In this document: positions 51,474 to 59,929 of the stretch, piece by piece | Position numbering within the stretch: the first letter of the stretch is position 1 | Layout of the letters: each line of letters opens with the position of its first letter | From: Streptosporangium sp. NBC_01495 | GTDB lineage: Bacteria > Actinomycetota > Actinomycetes > Streptosporangiales > Streptosporangiaceae | Length of the DNA: 64,000 bases | NCBI RefSeq assembly: GCF_036250735.1 | Contig: NZ_CP109430.1 | Span: 2,294,001-2,358,000 of the forward strand | Direction: 5' to 3' | Notes under the pieces: model-generated | What the model was told of the DNA's origin: nothing | The model's database searches: none | What the model saw: only the letters and a program-made list of their open reading frames with translations | Position numbers and translations under genes: made by a program

Positions 51474-52412
51474 CTACGCCGGTGTCCGGGCACGCAGGGC
51501 CTGGATGAACCAGTCGAGCACCGGCGTCAGGCTTTCCGGGGCCGACCAGCCGTTGATCACTGCGAGCAGCCGGAGATACGACTCCCTGCGGGGATCGTTC
51601 GCGCTCTCCAGCCGGATCAGCAACCGGCGCCGGAGGTCGGCGTCGTCGGGGCGGCCGACGGCGTGCGCGTACCGGGCCGTGACCGCCGCGACGACCGGAT
51701 CGGTCCGGGGCGAGGCCGGGTCGATGCCGGCCACCAGGGCCGGACCGGCCTGGTCGCGGACCATCGCGACGGGATCGCGGCGCGGGCCGGTGATGTCGCC
51801 CTCGGCGCGCTCGGCCGCGTGTTGCCCGGCCAGACGGTGCATGACGGCGCGAAAGTCCGGGTCCTGCGACAGCTCGGCCAACTCCACCCATGCCTCGACC
51901 TGCTCGGGTTCGGGGTCGTCGGGCAGTTCGGGGGTCATCGAGCGCCTGATCCCCGCGAATTCGGGATTGGCGTCCAGGCCGCCGAAGGCGGTGTCGAGGA
52001 AGTCGCCGATCAGACGTCGGCGCTCGTCCTCGGAGAGCTTGGCCAGTTTGTGCATGAGATCCATCTCCTCGGGGGTGGACCCGCGCCTGGTCACCGCCGT
52101 CAGCACCGCGCGCCGCAGGCGCAGCGTCCGGATCTGCACCGCCAGTGCCTCGGCGTGCGCCGCGGCGACCTCGGGAAGCGAGATCTCCCGGTCCACGACC
52201 CTGCGGATCGTGGGAAGGTCCACTCCCAGGTCGCGCAGCGTCCGTACGAGGTCAAGGCGTGCGACGGCGTCGATGCCGTAGAGGCGGTGGCCGGCCGGGC
52301 TGCGACCGGTCGGCGGCACGATCCCGCGGTCGGAGTAGAACCGGACGGTCTTGACCGTGAGCCCGGTCCGCCGGGCCAGGTCACCGATCGAGTGGAGCGT
52401 ATCGCCGTTCAT
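51474..52412 (-). CDS. MerR-family transcriptional regulator
   Basis: A 312-residue regulator with an N-terminal MerR winged helix (HSIGDLARRTGLTVKTVRFYSDRGIVPP, GHRLYGIDAVARLDLVRTLRDLGVDL), a coiled-coil dimerisation helix and a long helical C-terminal domain of unknown ligand. ATG 52412 begins the winged helix. A 19-bp tandem repeat lies 27-73 bp upstream. The next gene upstream, a LysE exporter on the same strand, may be a target. Confidence 0.9.
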   Translation of the reverse strand: MNGDTLHSIGDLARRTGLTVKTVRFYSDRGIVPPTGRSPAGHRLYGIDAVARLDLVRTLRDLGVDLPTIRRVVDREISLPEVAAAHAEALAVQIRTLRLRRAVLTAVTRRGSTPEEMDLMHKLAKLSEDERRRLIGDFLDTAFGGLDANPEFAGIRRSMTPELPDDPEPEQVEAWVELAELSQDPDFRAVMHRLAGQHAAERAEGDITGPRRDPVAMVRDQAGPALVAGIDPASPRTDPVVAAVTARYAHAVGRPDDADLRRRLLIRLESANDPRRESYLRLLAVINGWSAPESLTPVLDWFIQALRARTPA

Positions 52413-52438
52413 GCCCCCAGCCTGGCGCCTCCCTCTAC

Positions 52439-52485
52439 AGGAGGTGCAAGTCCTCACAGGAGGTGCAAGTCCTCACAGGAGGTGC
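52439..52485. promoter_or_regulatory. 19-bp tandem repeats upstream of merR
   Basis: AGGAGGTGCAAGTCCTCAC occurs at 52439-52457 and 52458-52476, with a partial third copy at 52477-52485. Each contains the inverted GAGG...CCTC pair. MerR proteins bind dyads of this size near their own promoter. Confidence 0.6.
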
Positions 52486-52507
52486 GACCCCTTTCGCCCG
52501 CGCGGCG

Positions 52508-53158
52508 TCAGCGGGTCGCGACGGCCATGCGCAGGCCCAGGACGATGAGAACGGTGCCGCTGACGGCCTCCAGGCGGCGACGGATCACGGGCCTGCGGAA
52601 CCACGCGCCCGCGCGCCCCACCACAGCCGCCAGGGCGAGGTACAGGGCGATCTCGACGGCCACCTGCAGCAGCGCGAGAATCGCGGTGGTGGAGAAAAGC
52701 GGCTGGTCGGCCGGTACGAACTGGGGATAGAAAGCGATCATGAAGGCCGCGATCTTCGGGTTGGCGAGCATCACGAGAGCGCCCTCGCCGAAGGCCCTCC
52801 ACCAGCCCCGCTTCGGGCTGGGCGGCGTGTCCTCGGCGAGCTCCCGCGCGGGACCGGCCGTTCGGATTCGCCACGCGGTACGCCACGCCTTCAGCCCGAG
52901 GTAGAGCAGGAAGCCCGCGCCGATCACCCGCAGGACGACGAAGGCCACTTCCGAGGCGGCCACCAGGGCGGCCAGGCCGGCGGCGGCGAAGAGCGCCCAG
53001 GCGTACAGGCCGGCCTCCAGGCCCAGCACCGTCGGTACCGCTCCCCTGAAACCGTGCAGCGCGGCACGGCGCAGGATCAAGGCCATCGCGGGCCCCGGGG
53101 ACGCTGAGATCAGCACGACGGCGACGACGAAGGCGGGGAGGGAGGCGACGAGATCCAT
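52508..53158 (-). CDS. LysE/RhtB-family exporter
   Basis: A 216-residue membrane protein with six hydrophobic segments and the family motifs SPGPAMALILRRAALHGFRGA near residue 20 and ANPKIAAFMIAFYPQFV in the middle. It would export an amino acid or similar solute. ATG 53158 starts the first membrane helix. It lies upstream of merR in the same direction. Confidence 0.9.
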   Translation of the reverse strand: MDLVASLPAFVVAVVLISASPGPAMALILRRAALHGFRGAVPTVLGLEAGLYAWALFAAAGLAALVAASEVAFVVLRVIGAGFLLYLGLKAWRTAWRIRTAGPARELAEDTPPSPKRGWWRAFGEGALVMLANPKIAAFMIAFYPQFVPADQPLFSTTAILALLQVAVEIALYLALAAVVGRAGAWFRRPVIRRRLEAVSGTVLIVLGLRMAVATR

Positions 53159-53298
53159 GGGGTGAGCATGTCTGCGGTCCTTGATCCGGTTCAACCCTTT
53201 TTCCAACGGGGAACCCGCACCTCCGTCCGGATCGGCTTGAGGCTGCTGTGATCTGGATCGCGAGCTAGGTTGTATATCTAACTAGCTTGCTCTACCGT

Positions 53299-53306
53299 CT
53301 AGATAG
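53299..53306. promoter_or_regulatory. CTAGATAG motif before the CPBP gene, candidate PadR site
   Basis: CTAGATAG at 53299-53306 recurs at 54048-54055 just upstream of padR. The first copy follows an AT-rich, partly symmetrical tract (GTTGTATATCTAAC, 53268-53281). Both precede genes of one likely regulon. Confidence 0.35.
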
Positions 53307-53328
53307 CACAGCCCCTAAGGAGTCTCCG

Positions 53329-54051
53329 ATGTCGTTCACCCCCTTGACGCTCGTCCTGTCGGCCGTCCTCGTCGGCTATCTGGCTGTCGTCAGCCCCCTG
53401 CTCGGTAAGCGCGTCTATGACGGGCTGGCTCGCTCGCGCGACCGGGACCCCATGGTCTATCGCCGGATGTGCGCGTTCTGGTGCGCCGAGTTGTGGGTGC
53501 TGGCCACCCTGGCGCTGCTCATCGTCGCGGTGGAGCCGGGACTCGACGCCGCGGGCATCGGTCTGGTGATCAAGGAGCTGCCGGACGAACTCCTCGGGGC
53601 GATCCTCGGCTTCCTGGTCGCCGGTGCGGTCGGCGTGCTCGTCTTCGGATGGTCGGCGGCCAGGGGAAAGTCTGTCCCCGGCCAGCAGGCCGTCGTCCAC
53701 CTGCTGCCGCGTACTAAGGCCGAGCGCTGGTACGCGGCGGGCTTGGCGGTGACCGCCGGTATCACCGAAGAGATCGTTTACCGGGGCCTGCTCATCGCGG
53801 TCGGCATGGGCGCGCTCGGCCTGAGCGAGAACGCCGCCGCCTTCGCCGCGCTGGCGGTGTTCGTCGTCGGCCACCTCTACCAGGGCCGGCGCGGCATGAT
53901 CACGGTCGCCCTGATCGGCTTAACCCTGACCGCGCTCTACCTGAAGACCGGCAGCCTGCTCATACCGATCCTGCTGCACGCCCTGATCGACCTTCGCGGC
54001 CTGCTGCTGTCCCCGCGACCGCGACGTGAACTAGTCGAGAACGCGGCCTAG
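53329..54051 (+). CDS. CPBP-family intramembrane metalloprotease
   Basis: A 240-residue membrane protein with about seven hydrophobic segments. Abi/CPBP motifs are complete: motif 1 GITEEIVYRG (EExxxR), motif 2 FVVGHLYQG (FxxxH) and motif 3 HALIDL. Members are Rce1-like proteases or scaffolds involved in bacteriocin immunity and membrane processes. ATG 53329 has AAGGAG seven bases upstream. Its stop is 14 bp before padR, so the three genes 53.3-55.2 kb form one operon. Confidence 0.9.
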   Translation: MSFTPLTLVLSAVLVGYLAVVSPLLGKRVYDGLARSRDRDPMVYRRMCAFWCAELWVLATLALLIVAVEPGLDAAGIGLVIKELPDELLGAILGFLVAGAVGVLVFGWSAARGKSVPGQQAVVHLLPRTKAERWYAAGLAVTAGITEEIVYRGLLIAVGMGALGLSENAAAFAALAVFVVGHLYQGRRGMITVALIGLTLTALYLKTGSLLIPILLHALIDLRGLLLSPRPRRELVENAA

Positions 54052-54065
54052 ATAGGATCGCTACC

Positions 54066-54479
54066 ATGACAAGCGACCGACGCGCGAGCTGGCTCAAGGG
54101 CGTGCTGGACCTGCTGGTTCTCGCCAGCCTGACGGCCGGTGAGAACTACGGGTACGAGATCGTCAAGGATCTCGCCGAGTCGGGCCTCGGTCAGATCAAG
54201 GGCGGCACCCTCTACCCGGTGCTCAACCGGCTGGAGGAGGCGGGACTGGTCGCCGCGGAGTTCCGGGTGACCGAGCGCGGGCCCGGCCGCCGCTACTACC
54301 AGCTCACAGACCTGGGCAGGCAGACGCTCGCCGAGCAGGGCGGGCTCTGGCTGAGCTTCGACGAGTCGGTACGCGCCGCACTGGTCAGGGGCGGCGTCGA
54401 GGCGCCCCGCCCCGCGACCTCGCGCGAACAAGAACCCGAACGAAAAGACGAACGGGAACGGGAAGGCGAGCTTCGATGA
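54066..54479 (+). CDS. PadR-family transcriptional regulator
   Basis: A 137-residue PadR winged-helix protein (LDLLVLASLTAGENYGYEIVKDL, GGTLYPVLNRLEEAGLV, GPGRRYYQLTDLGRQTL) with a charged tail (REQEPERKDEREREGELR). Its stop overlaps the next start (ATGA). It likely represses its own operon. Confidence 0.92.
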   Translation: MTSDRRASWLKGVLDLLVLASLTAGENYGYEIVKDLAESGLGQIKGGTLYPVLNRLEEAGLVAAEFRVTERGPGRRYYQLTDLGRQTLAEQGGLWLSFDESVRAALVRGGVEAPRPATSREQEPERKDEREREGELR

Positions 54480-55225
54480 ACCCCGACTCCGGCGAGACGG
54501 CCGGCGCCTACTTCGACGAACTCGCCGTACTCCTGGCCAAGGCGGGCATGTCGGCCGACCGGGTCGGGGCCACGCTCGAAGAGCTCGCCGGCTACCTCGC
54601 CGAGAGCGGCGGCGACCCCGAGGAGGAGTTCGGTCAGGCGGCCGAGCTCGCCAAGGGGCTGACCGCCACCTCGGCCCCGCCCGCTGAACCCGCCGCGGAC
54701 GCCCGCACCTGGAGCTGGACCGCCGACCTGTTCCACGACGTCAAGATGCTCAACGAGTACGGCACGCAGGGCTGGGAGGTCGACAGGGTCGACGCGAGGG
54801 GCCTGTTCATCTGCGCCCGCGACCCCGAGCACCCGCAGCAGTGGGAGTACAGCAGGGAGCTGGTCGCGGCCGGCCGCCGCCGGAGCGTGCTCGACCGGCT
54901 CGTCCCGGATGGCTGGGAACCGTGCGGCACCTGGGTGGGTTTCGAGTACTTCAAGCGCCCCAAGGCCGCCAGCCTGGGGCCCGCCGCCGAGCTGACCGCC
55001 CCTCCTCGGGCTCCCGACCGCGGCATCTTCCTCAGCCCCGGGTTCTACGCCTTCGTCGCCGGCGTCCTCGTCGTGCTGGCGCTGGCAGGGGCGGCCCTGC
55101 TCCGGTTCGGCGCGCTGGACGGCGACCTGAGCACCGTCTTGGGCCTGCTCTCCGGCGCGGCCGTGGGCGCGCTGATCCCGATGACCGTGTTGTGGATCGC
55201 CCAGCGGCGCGACAGGAGACCCTGA
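54476..55225 (+). CDS. HAAS-type membrane protein linked to PadR
   Basis: A 249-residue protein: N-terminal helical HAAS-like domain (AYFDELAVLLAKAGMSADRV ... LAGYLAESGGDPEEEFG), a middle DUF2812-like segment (DVKMLNEYGTQGWEVDRVDA, HPQQWEYSRE) and two C-terminal membrane helices (AFVAGVLVVLALAGAALLRFG, VLGLLSGAAVGALIPMTVLWIA). HAAS domains commonly follow PadR genes and are thought to interact with the regulator. Coupled by ATGA overlap with padR. Confidence 0.75.
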   Translation: MNPDSGETAGAYFDELAVLLAKAGMSADRVGATLEELAGYLAESGGDPEEEFGQAAELAKGLTATSAPPAEPAADARTWSWTADLFHDVKMLNEYGTQGWEVDRVDARGLFICARDPEHPQQWEYSRELVAAGRRRSVLDRLVPDGWEPCGTWVGFEYFKRPKAASLGPAAELTAPPRAPDRGIFLSPGFYAFVAGVLVVLALAGAALLRFGALDGDLSTVLGLLSGAAVGALIPMTVLWIAQRRDRRP

Positions 55226-55390
55226 GTCCTCCCGAGGAGCCCTGCTCCCATGTCCTTCACCCACGCGGTGATCCGCACAGGACGGCCGGGGCGGGTGCCG
55301 GCGGGGCTGACGACCGTTGCCGGGTTGGGCGTTCCAGCCACCGCTCCGCGGCCTGAAGCGTGGTAGCCGACGAACGGAGGGGGCGAATGG

Positions 55391-55510
55391 TCAGATCAGA
55401 GAGTCGGACTCGCCGGTCTTGACGCCACTGATGAACGACTTCCACTCGGCGGGAGCGAAGAGCAGATTGGGGCCGCCGGGGTTTTTGCTGTCACGAACGG
55501 CGGTTTTCGG
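55391..55510 (-). pseudogene. DUF397 C-terminal fragment
   Basis: The frame ending at TGA 55391-55393 reads AVRDSKNPGGPNLLFAPAEW then KSFISGVKTGESDSLI, the conserved C-terminal half of DUF397 proteins that accompany XRE regulators in actinomycetes. The N-terminal half and the XRE partner are absent. Confidence 0.7.
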
Positions 55511-55533
55511 TCGCGGCCGGACCTTTGATCGCT

Positions 55534-55901
55534 CAGGCGAACGCCGCTCGCGACAGTGCCCGGGCCACACCCGCCCGCTACACGCTGCGGATCGGCGTCC
55601 TCGCTGGCATCAGTGCGATCCTGAGCCGCACCTACCTGACCGGCATCGCCCGAGAGGTTCGCCTCAACTTCCCCGAGACCCGGCTGGTGTGCCGGGACGT
55701 TCCCTTTCCGGCGCTCACCCGCTGCCTGCCCGAGTATCGAGTAGACGTTTTGCGGACCACCGCGCCTGTGAGACATCTCGACGTGGACTTCTTCCCCTGG
55801 CCATGACCACCGCGCGCATCGGCGTGGTCGGCGCCCGGCATCCCCTCGCCGACGCCGGAACGATGAACGTGGAGGACTTCAGCGAGCAACCGGTGCTGTA
55901 A
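55534..55901 (+). pseudogene. Frameshifted LysR effector-domain fragment
   Basis: From 55534 the frame reads YTLRIGVLAGISAILS-like sequence then FPETRLVCRDVPFPALTRCLPEYRVDVL, the start of a LysR effector domain. At about 55800 the match moves to another frame (ARIGVVGARHPLADAGTMNVED ... QPVL, stop 55899-55901). The DNA-binding domain and the rest of the effector domain are missing. Confidence 0.6.
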
Positions 55902-56211
55902 CCCGGCCGGCGTGGCGTCGTTCACGCCCTCGTGGAAGCCTTCCAGGCCCTCGGCCCCGCCTGCCATAGGCGCGATTGATCTATCCGGTTTCTCCGGCGA
56001 CTGTCAAGACCCGATTCCGCATTGGAACGAGGGGATGTCACGCTCCGCGGGCATGTGTAGAACAAATTGCCAATGCGGAAATATTGCGAGTCCGACCATC
56101 GACGAAGTCGGAATCGCTTGTGATCTTGAAATAAGAGGCGTTCGGCGATGTCCGGGGGATCGGCACGCACGGGCGAGGATGCTCGTTGACAATCCAGGGA
56201 GGGCGGACTGG

Positions 56212-58542
56212 ATGACGATGCAAGGGGACTATTCGGACACAGAACTCGTGGAGTTGGTCAAATCCACGAGCACGCGGCGAGAGGCGCACGAGCGTATTTA
56301 CGCGCGATACGGGAAACGCGTGCTGGGAGTATGTCTCGCCTATCTTGATCCGGAGCGGGCCCAGGACGCGGCGCAGGAGTCGTTCCTGGTTCTGATGGAC
56401 GCCGTGGTGCGCGGTGGCGGGCCGGAATCGGGCAAACTCGGGCCGTGGCTCTACGGGGTGGCGCGCAACAAGGTGCGGGAGTCCTACCGCGACCAGCGAC
56501 AGACGCCGATCGACCTGCCCAAGGAGGCGCACGCGTCCCCCGAATGGATGGGCGAGGCCCACGACCAGGCCGACGAGGCGCGCCGGCGCGCGGAGGTGCT
56601 GCGCTTGCTGGACATCGTGGCGTCTGGTCTCACCGAACGGCAGCGGAGGATCTACCGGTTGACGGTACGGGAGGGGTTGCGCGGCCAGGCGCTCGCGACC
56701 GCCCTGGGGACCAGCCCCGCCGAGGCCAGCCGGTTGAGCAACGAGGTCAGGAAAATCATGACCGATGGGTTCGGCGGCTTCCTGCTCGCGGACCACATCC
56801 AGTTCCAGTGGCGGGCCGGCCGGGGCGCCGAGGTCTGCCAGAGTCTCTTGAAGATCATCCGGGAGTGGAACCGGGAGCACGGCCTGTGGACCGCGAAGAC
56901 GTTCCCCGTCACGCTGCGGCACCAGGTCTCCCAGCACGTGCGCGACTGCGCGGACTGTTCGGGCGAGCGCCGGCGCAGGATCAGGCCGTACCTGCCCGGT
57001 CTCATTCCGGTGCTGTTCCTCCCGGCGTTCTCCGAACGCATGTGGGAGAGGTTCGCGCGGGTCTCGGCCAAGGAGGATCTTGGGTATGCCGATCCGCGTC
57101 CATCGGCGAAAACCCTGTCCTGCCTTGAGAAGCACGTCACGGCGCCGGAGGCCTCCCCTGCACTGGCGGCCTCTCCCGCGCCGGCGGCCTCTCCCGCACC
57201 GGGGCGGCGCGTACCCCGGCCGCGACGGTCGTACCGGATGCTCGGCAACAGCTTGTCCGTGGCTCTCATCCTGGCCCTGCTGGCCGGCGGCGTGTACGTG
57301 TGGGAGAGATCAAGGCCCCCTGCCGGTGTGCCGTCGACCGTGAACGGGACACGCGTCTTTGTCCCTGCCTCCACCGACGACCCGGCTTCCCCCGATCCGG
57401 CCGTCACCGATGATCCGGCCCCCACCGATGCCCCAGTTTCCCCCGATCCGACTGTCACCGATCCGGCTCCCACCGATGACCTGGTCCCCACCGATCCGAC
57501 CGTCACGTCCAGCAGGAGCACGAGGACGAACCCCGCCCCGTCCGATGACCTGTCGACGACCGGGCAAGGGGAACTGGAGATCACGCCGAGTCAGCTCAGC
57601 CGGGGCCAGACCTATGCCATAACGCTGACCGGGTTCCGTCCGGGGGAAAAGATCTCCATCAAGGGTGACCCGTACCGCGTCACCGCCGACGACGTGACAG
57701 CCGACCGGACAGGCCGGGGTGTCGTCCGTCTTGTCGTCGGATCAGACGTCGCAGCAAAGCAGTACAGGGTCACCGCCACCGGCCGGAGTTCGCGCATCAC
57801 CGCGACGGGCACCGTTGCCGTCGTGCTTTCCACCCTGACCCCGATCCCAACCCCGATCCCGACCTTGACCCCGACCTTGACCCCGATCCCAACCCCGATC
57901 CCAACCCCGATCCCAACCTTGACCCCGACCTTGACCCCGATCCCAACCCCGATCCCAACCCCGATCCCAACCTTGACCCCGACCTTGACCCCGATCCCAA
58001 CTCCGGCGCAGCCCGTCGGCACGATGACGTTCACGCAATCGACACTTGTCCCGGGCCGGGGGTACCGCGTCATCCTGACGGGGTTCAGCCCAGGTGAGGA
58101 CATCGAGATCCAAGGCGAGCCCTTCCTCGATACGGAACCGGTGCGGGCGAACCCGGACGGAGACAGAACCGTTGCGTATCTGGCCGTGGGGCGGTTGGTC
58201 GCCAGAGGCAAGTACCGCGTCACCGCCACGGGGAAGACCTCGGGCACGGTCACGACGCGGACCGTCTCCGTCGTCCCCGTCCTGAGGACCTCGCCGGAAG
58301 AGGTCGTTTCCGGGGGGAGCGTCACGATCACCGGTTTGGGCTTCCAGGTGAACACGCCGATCACGCTCACGTTCACCCCGTACGCCGAGCCGAGGCAGCC
58401 CGGCACCAACTGCTGCTCCGGCAACTTCACGGTGAACTCGCCCCCGCTCACCACCCCGGGCACCTACACGATCACGGCCACGGGGCCAGATGTCTCAGTG
58501 AAGACCGAGGTCACGGTACGTTCCCCGCCTGGCCCGCGCTGA
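56212..58542 (+). CDS. Sigma-factor-like protein fused to zinc motif, membrane anchor and extracellular Ig-like domains
   Basis: A 776-residue protein. Residues 1-185 look like an ECF sigma factor: region 2 (YGKRVLGVCLAYLDPERAQDAAQESFLVLMDAV), linker, region 4 (LTERQRRIYRLTVREGLRGQALATALGTS). Residues 237-249 hold H242xxxC246xxC249, the zinc motif of anti-sigma factors. A single membrane helix spans about 346-364. Outside follow an Asp/Pro/Thr-rich stretch, an Ig-like domain (452-538), an 18-residue Pro/Thr repeat (about 542-597), a second similar Ig-like domain, and a third near the end with a CC pair. GGAGG precedes ATG 56212. Genuine sigma activity is inferred only. Confidence 0.85.
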   Translation: MTMQGDYSDTELVELVKSTSTRREAHERIYARYGKRVLGVCLAYLDPERAQDAAQESFLVLMDAVVRGGGPESGKLGPWLYGVARNKVRESYRDQRQTPIDLPKEAHASPEWMGEAHDQADEARRRAEVLRLLDIVASGLTERQRRIYRLTVREGLRGQALATALGTSPAEASRLSNEVRKIMTDGFGGFLLADHIQFQWRAGRGAEVCQSLLKIIREWNREHGLWTAKTFPVTLRHQVSQHVRDCADCSGERRRRIRPYLPGLIPVLFLPAFSERMWERFARVSAKEDLGYADPRPSAKTLSCLEKHVTAPEASPALAASPAPAASPAPGRRVPRPRRSYRMLGNSLSVALILALLAGGVYVWERSRPPAGVPSTVNGTRVFVPASTDDPASPDPAVTDDPAPTDAPVSPDPTVTDPAPTDDLVPTDPTVTSSRSTRTNPAPSDDLSTTGQGELEITPSQLSRGQTYAITLTGFRPGEKISIKGDPYRVTADDVTADRTGRGVVRLVVGSDVAAKQYRVTATGRSSRITATGTVAVVLSTLTPIPTPIPTLTPTLTPIPTPIPTPIPTLTPTLTPIPTPIPTPIPTLTPTLTPIPTPAQPVGTMTFTQSTLVPGRGYRVILTGFSPGEDIEIQGEPFLDTEPVRANPDGDRTVAYLAVGRLVARGKYRVTATGKTSGTVTTRTVSVVPVLRTSPEEVVSGGSVTITGLGFQVNTPITLTFTPYAEPRQPGTNCCSGNFTVNSPPLTTPGTYTITATGPDVSVKTEVTVRSPPGPR
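57835..58003. repeat. 54-bp tandem repeat coding for Pro-Thr repeats
   Basis: About three copies of a 54-bp unit (CCGATCCCAACCCCGATCCC...CTTGACCCCGACC) encode PIPTPIPTLTPTLTPIPT repeats that space the two Ig-like domains of the sigma-like protein. Near identity of copies implies recent expansion or contraction. Confidence 0.9.
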
Positions 58543-58623
58543 CCGTGAGCCTGGCCCACGCTGACCATGACCGGCTGCCCCTGTCCGGGGGCGGCCGGTC
58601 GGCAGGCGCGAAAGTGCCTTCGG

Positions 58624-59358
58624 TCAGTTCTGGCATTTCACGGAGGTGAACTTGAGGAATTCCGAGTTCCCGCCACCGGGAAGACCGACGGAGATCCGCA
58701 CGCAGAGGTTATCTCTGGCGGCCGACTTGAGCGTCGCGATGAAATCACTGATCTCCTTCTCCACCAGGTTCTCGCAGCCGAACTTGGCGATCGCCGTGAT
58801 CCTGGCCGCGCCACACACTCCGCGTGCGAGCAGGCCGATGGAAACGTCCACGGCACGCTCGGGATGGTTCGCCAGCCAGGTTCCCACCCGATGGGCGGCA
58901 CCCTGAGGTACGACGAAATGGCAGACCTTATTCGGGCAGTACGGTCGGCCCAGGTCCAGCCCGGTGGGCGTGGAGCCGCCGGTCAACGCCGCGAGGGTCT
59001 GCGGGCCGACCTCGCCGTCCGGCTGCAGCCCGGAGGCCTTTTGGAAGGCCATCACGTTCGCCTTGGTGAGCGGCCCGAACCTGCCGTTCACCGGCTGGTC
59101 CGGATAGCCGCTGTCGCGGAGTCTCCGCTGGAGCATATGCACGCACTTCTTCTTGCCGATCGGGTCGACTTGGCCTGCCCGCATGAACGGGCAGGCGCTC
59201 AGCCCGGCGTTGGCCGGTGACCCGGCGTCGATCGACGGCCTGGCGTCGCTCGGCGGCCCGGGGTCGCCCGGTGGCAGGGGAATGATCCCCGAGACCATGA
59301 ATGAAACACCCAGAAGCGCGATTCCCACTATCCACTTGAACACCACGAACACCCGCAT
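58624..59358 (-). CDS. Secreted peptidoglycan-binding protein
   Basis: A 244-residue exported protein: signal-anchor WIVGIALLGVSFMVSGIIPL near the N-terminus, Pro/Asp linker, a peptidoglycan-binding type 1 domain (CVHMLQRRLRDSGYPDQPVNGRFGPLTKANVMAFQ, about 72-125) and a C-terminal Cys-rich domain of unknown type (PYCPNKVCHFVVPQG ... GVCGAARITAIAKFGCENL ... DNLCVRISVGL). Convergent on the sigma-like gene. It may tether something to the wall or bind wall fragments. Confidence 0.82.
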   Translation of the reverse strand: MRVFVVFKWIVGIALLGVSFMVSGIIPLPPGDPGPPSDARPSIDAGSPANAGLSACPFMRAGQVDPIGKKKCVHMLQRRLRDSGYPDQPVNGRFGPLTKANVMAFQKASGLQPDGEVGPQTLAALTGGSTPTGLDLGRPYCPNKVCHFVVPQGAAHRVGTWLANHPERAVDVSIGLLARGVCGAARITAIAKFGCENLVEKEISDFIATLKSAARDNLCVRISVGLPGGGNSEFLKFTSVKCQN

Positions 59359-59929
59359 GGCGAGGCCTCCGACTCGACCACGGTGCCGTTTCTGGCACCA
59401 CTCGCCTACAGGTGCGGGATGACCCCCGAATCTCCCCCTCCGAACAGAGAAATCTTGAAAAGAATTCGCGGGGCTGATAGTGGTGGGCTCGCCTGTTCAC
59501 CTGTCGCGAGTCGTCGCGCGTCCCCGTACCGCCGGGAAGGAGGCCTCGAACTCCCCGTCCGTGTGTTCGTGTCGTCCAGGAGCCAGATTCGGGAGCGGCC
59601 GTGACATCGCTGCCCAGCCGGCCGGCGTTGGCGAGGTGCGTGGAGAGCTCCTGCGGGCGCAGACCGGCGAGAGCGTCCGGACACTCCTGTCCAGGAGCCG
59701 TGACGCCTCCGGGCGGATCATGGGTTCCCGCAGGACCGCCGGCGTCACCCCGTTCGCCGACGGCAGCCTCACGGTCTCGGGATTCCGGCCGTCGCCGGGA
59801 ACGACCGCCCTGCCGGACGACGTCGGCCGGACCGTGGCAGGGCCGCGAGGTCGGATCCCGGGTGCGGGACGGGCGGAGCCGGGTTGTTAGGTTGAGGCTT
59901 GCTCGAAATGCCGTTAAAGGGATGCGTCA
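59359..59929. other. Intergenic region before the phospholipase gene
   Basis: 571 bp without a supported gene. Open frames present lack ribosome sites and recognisable motifs. An AT-rich patch at 59450-59475 (AGAAATCTTGAAAAGAATTC) may belong to the promoter of the divergent peptidoglycan-binding gene. Confidence 0.55.

Larger units (their letters stand above)
55226..56211. other. Relic-bearing region between the padR operon and the sigma-like gene
   Basis: No intact gene. It contains a DUF397 fragment (minus) and a frameshifted LysR fragment (plus), listed separately. The last 170 bp before 56212 are clearly AT-richer and must hold the promoter of the sigma-like gene. Confidence 0.6.

Noticed and set aside
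55912..56211. Upstream extension of the sigma-like gene to 55912
   Set aside because: The added 100 residues are Cys-rich nonsense over AT-rich promoter-like DNA; a GGAGG-preceded ATG at 56212 starts the conserved domain.
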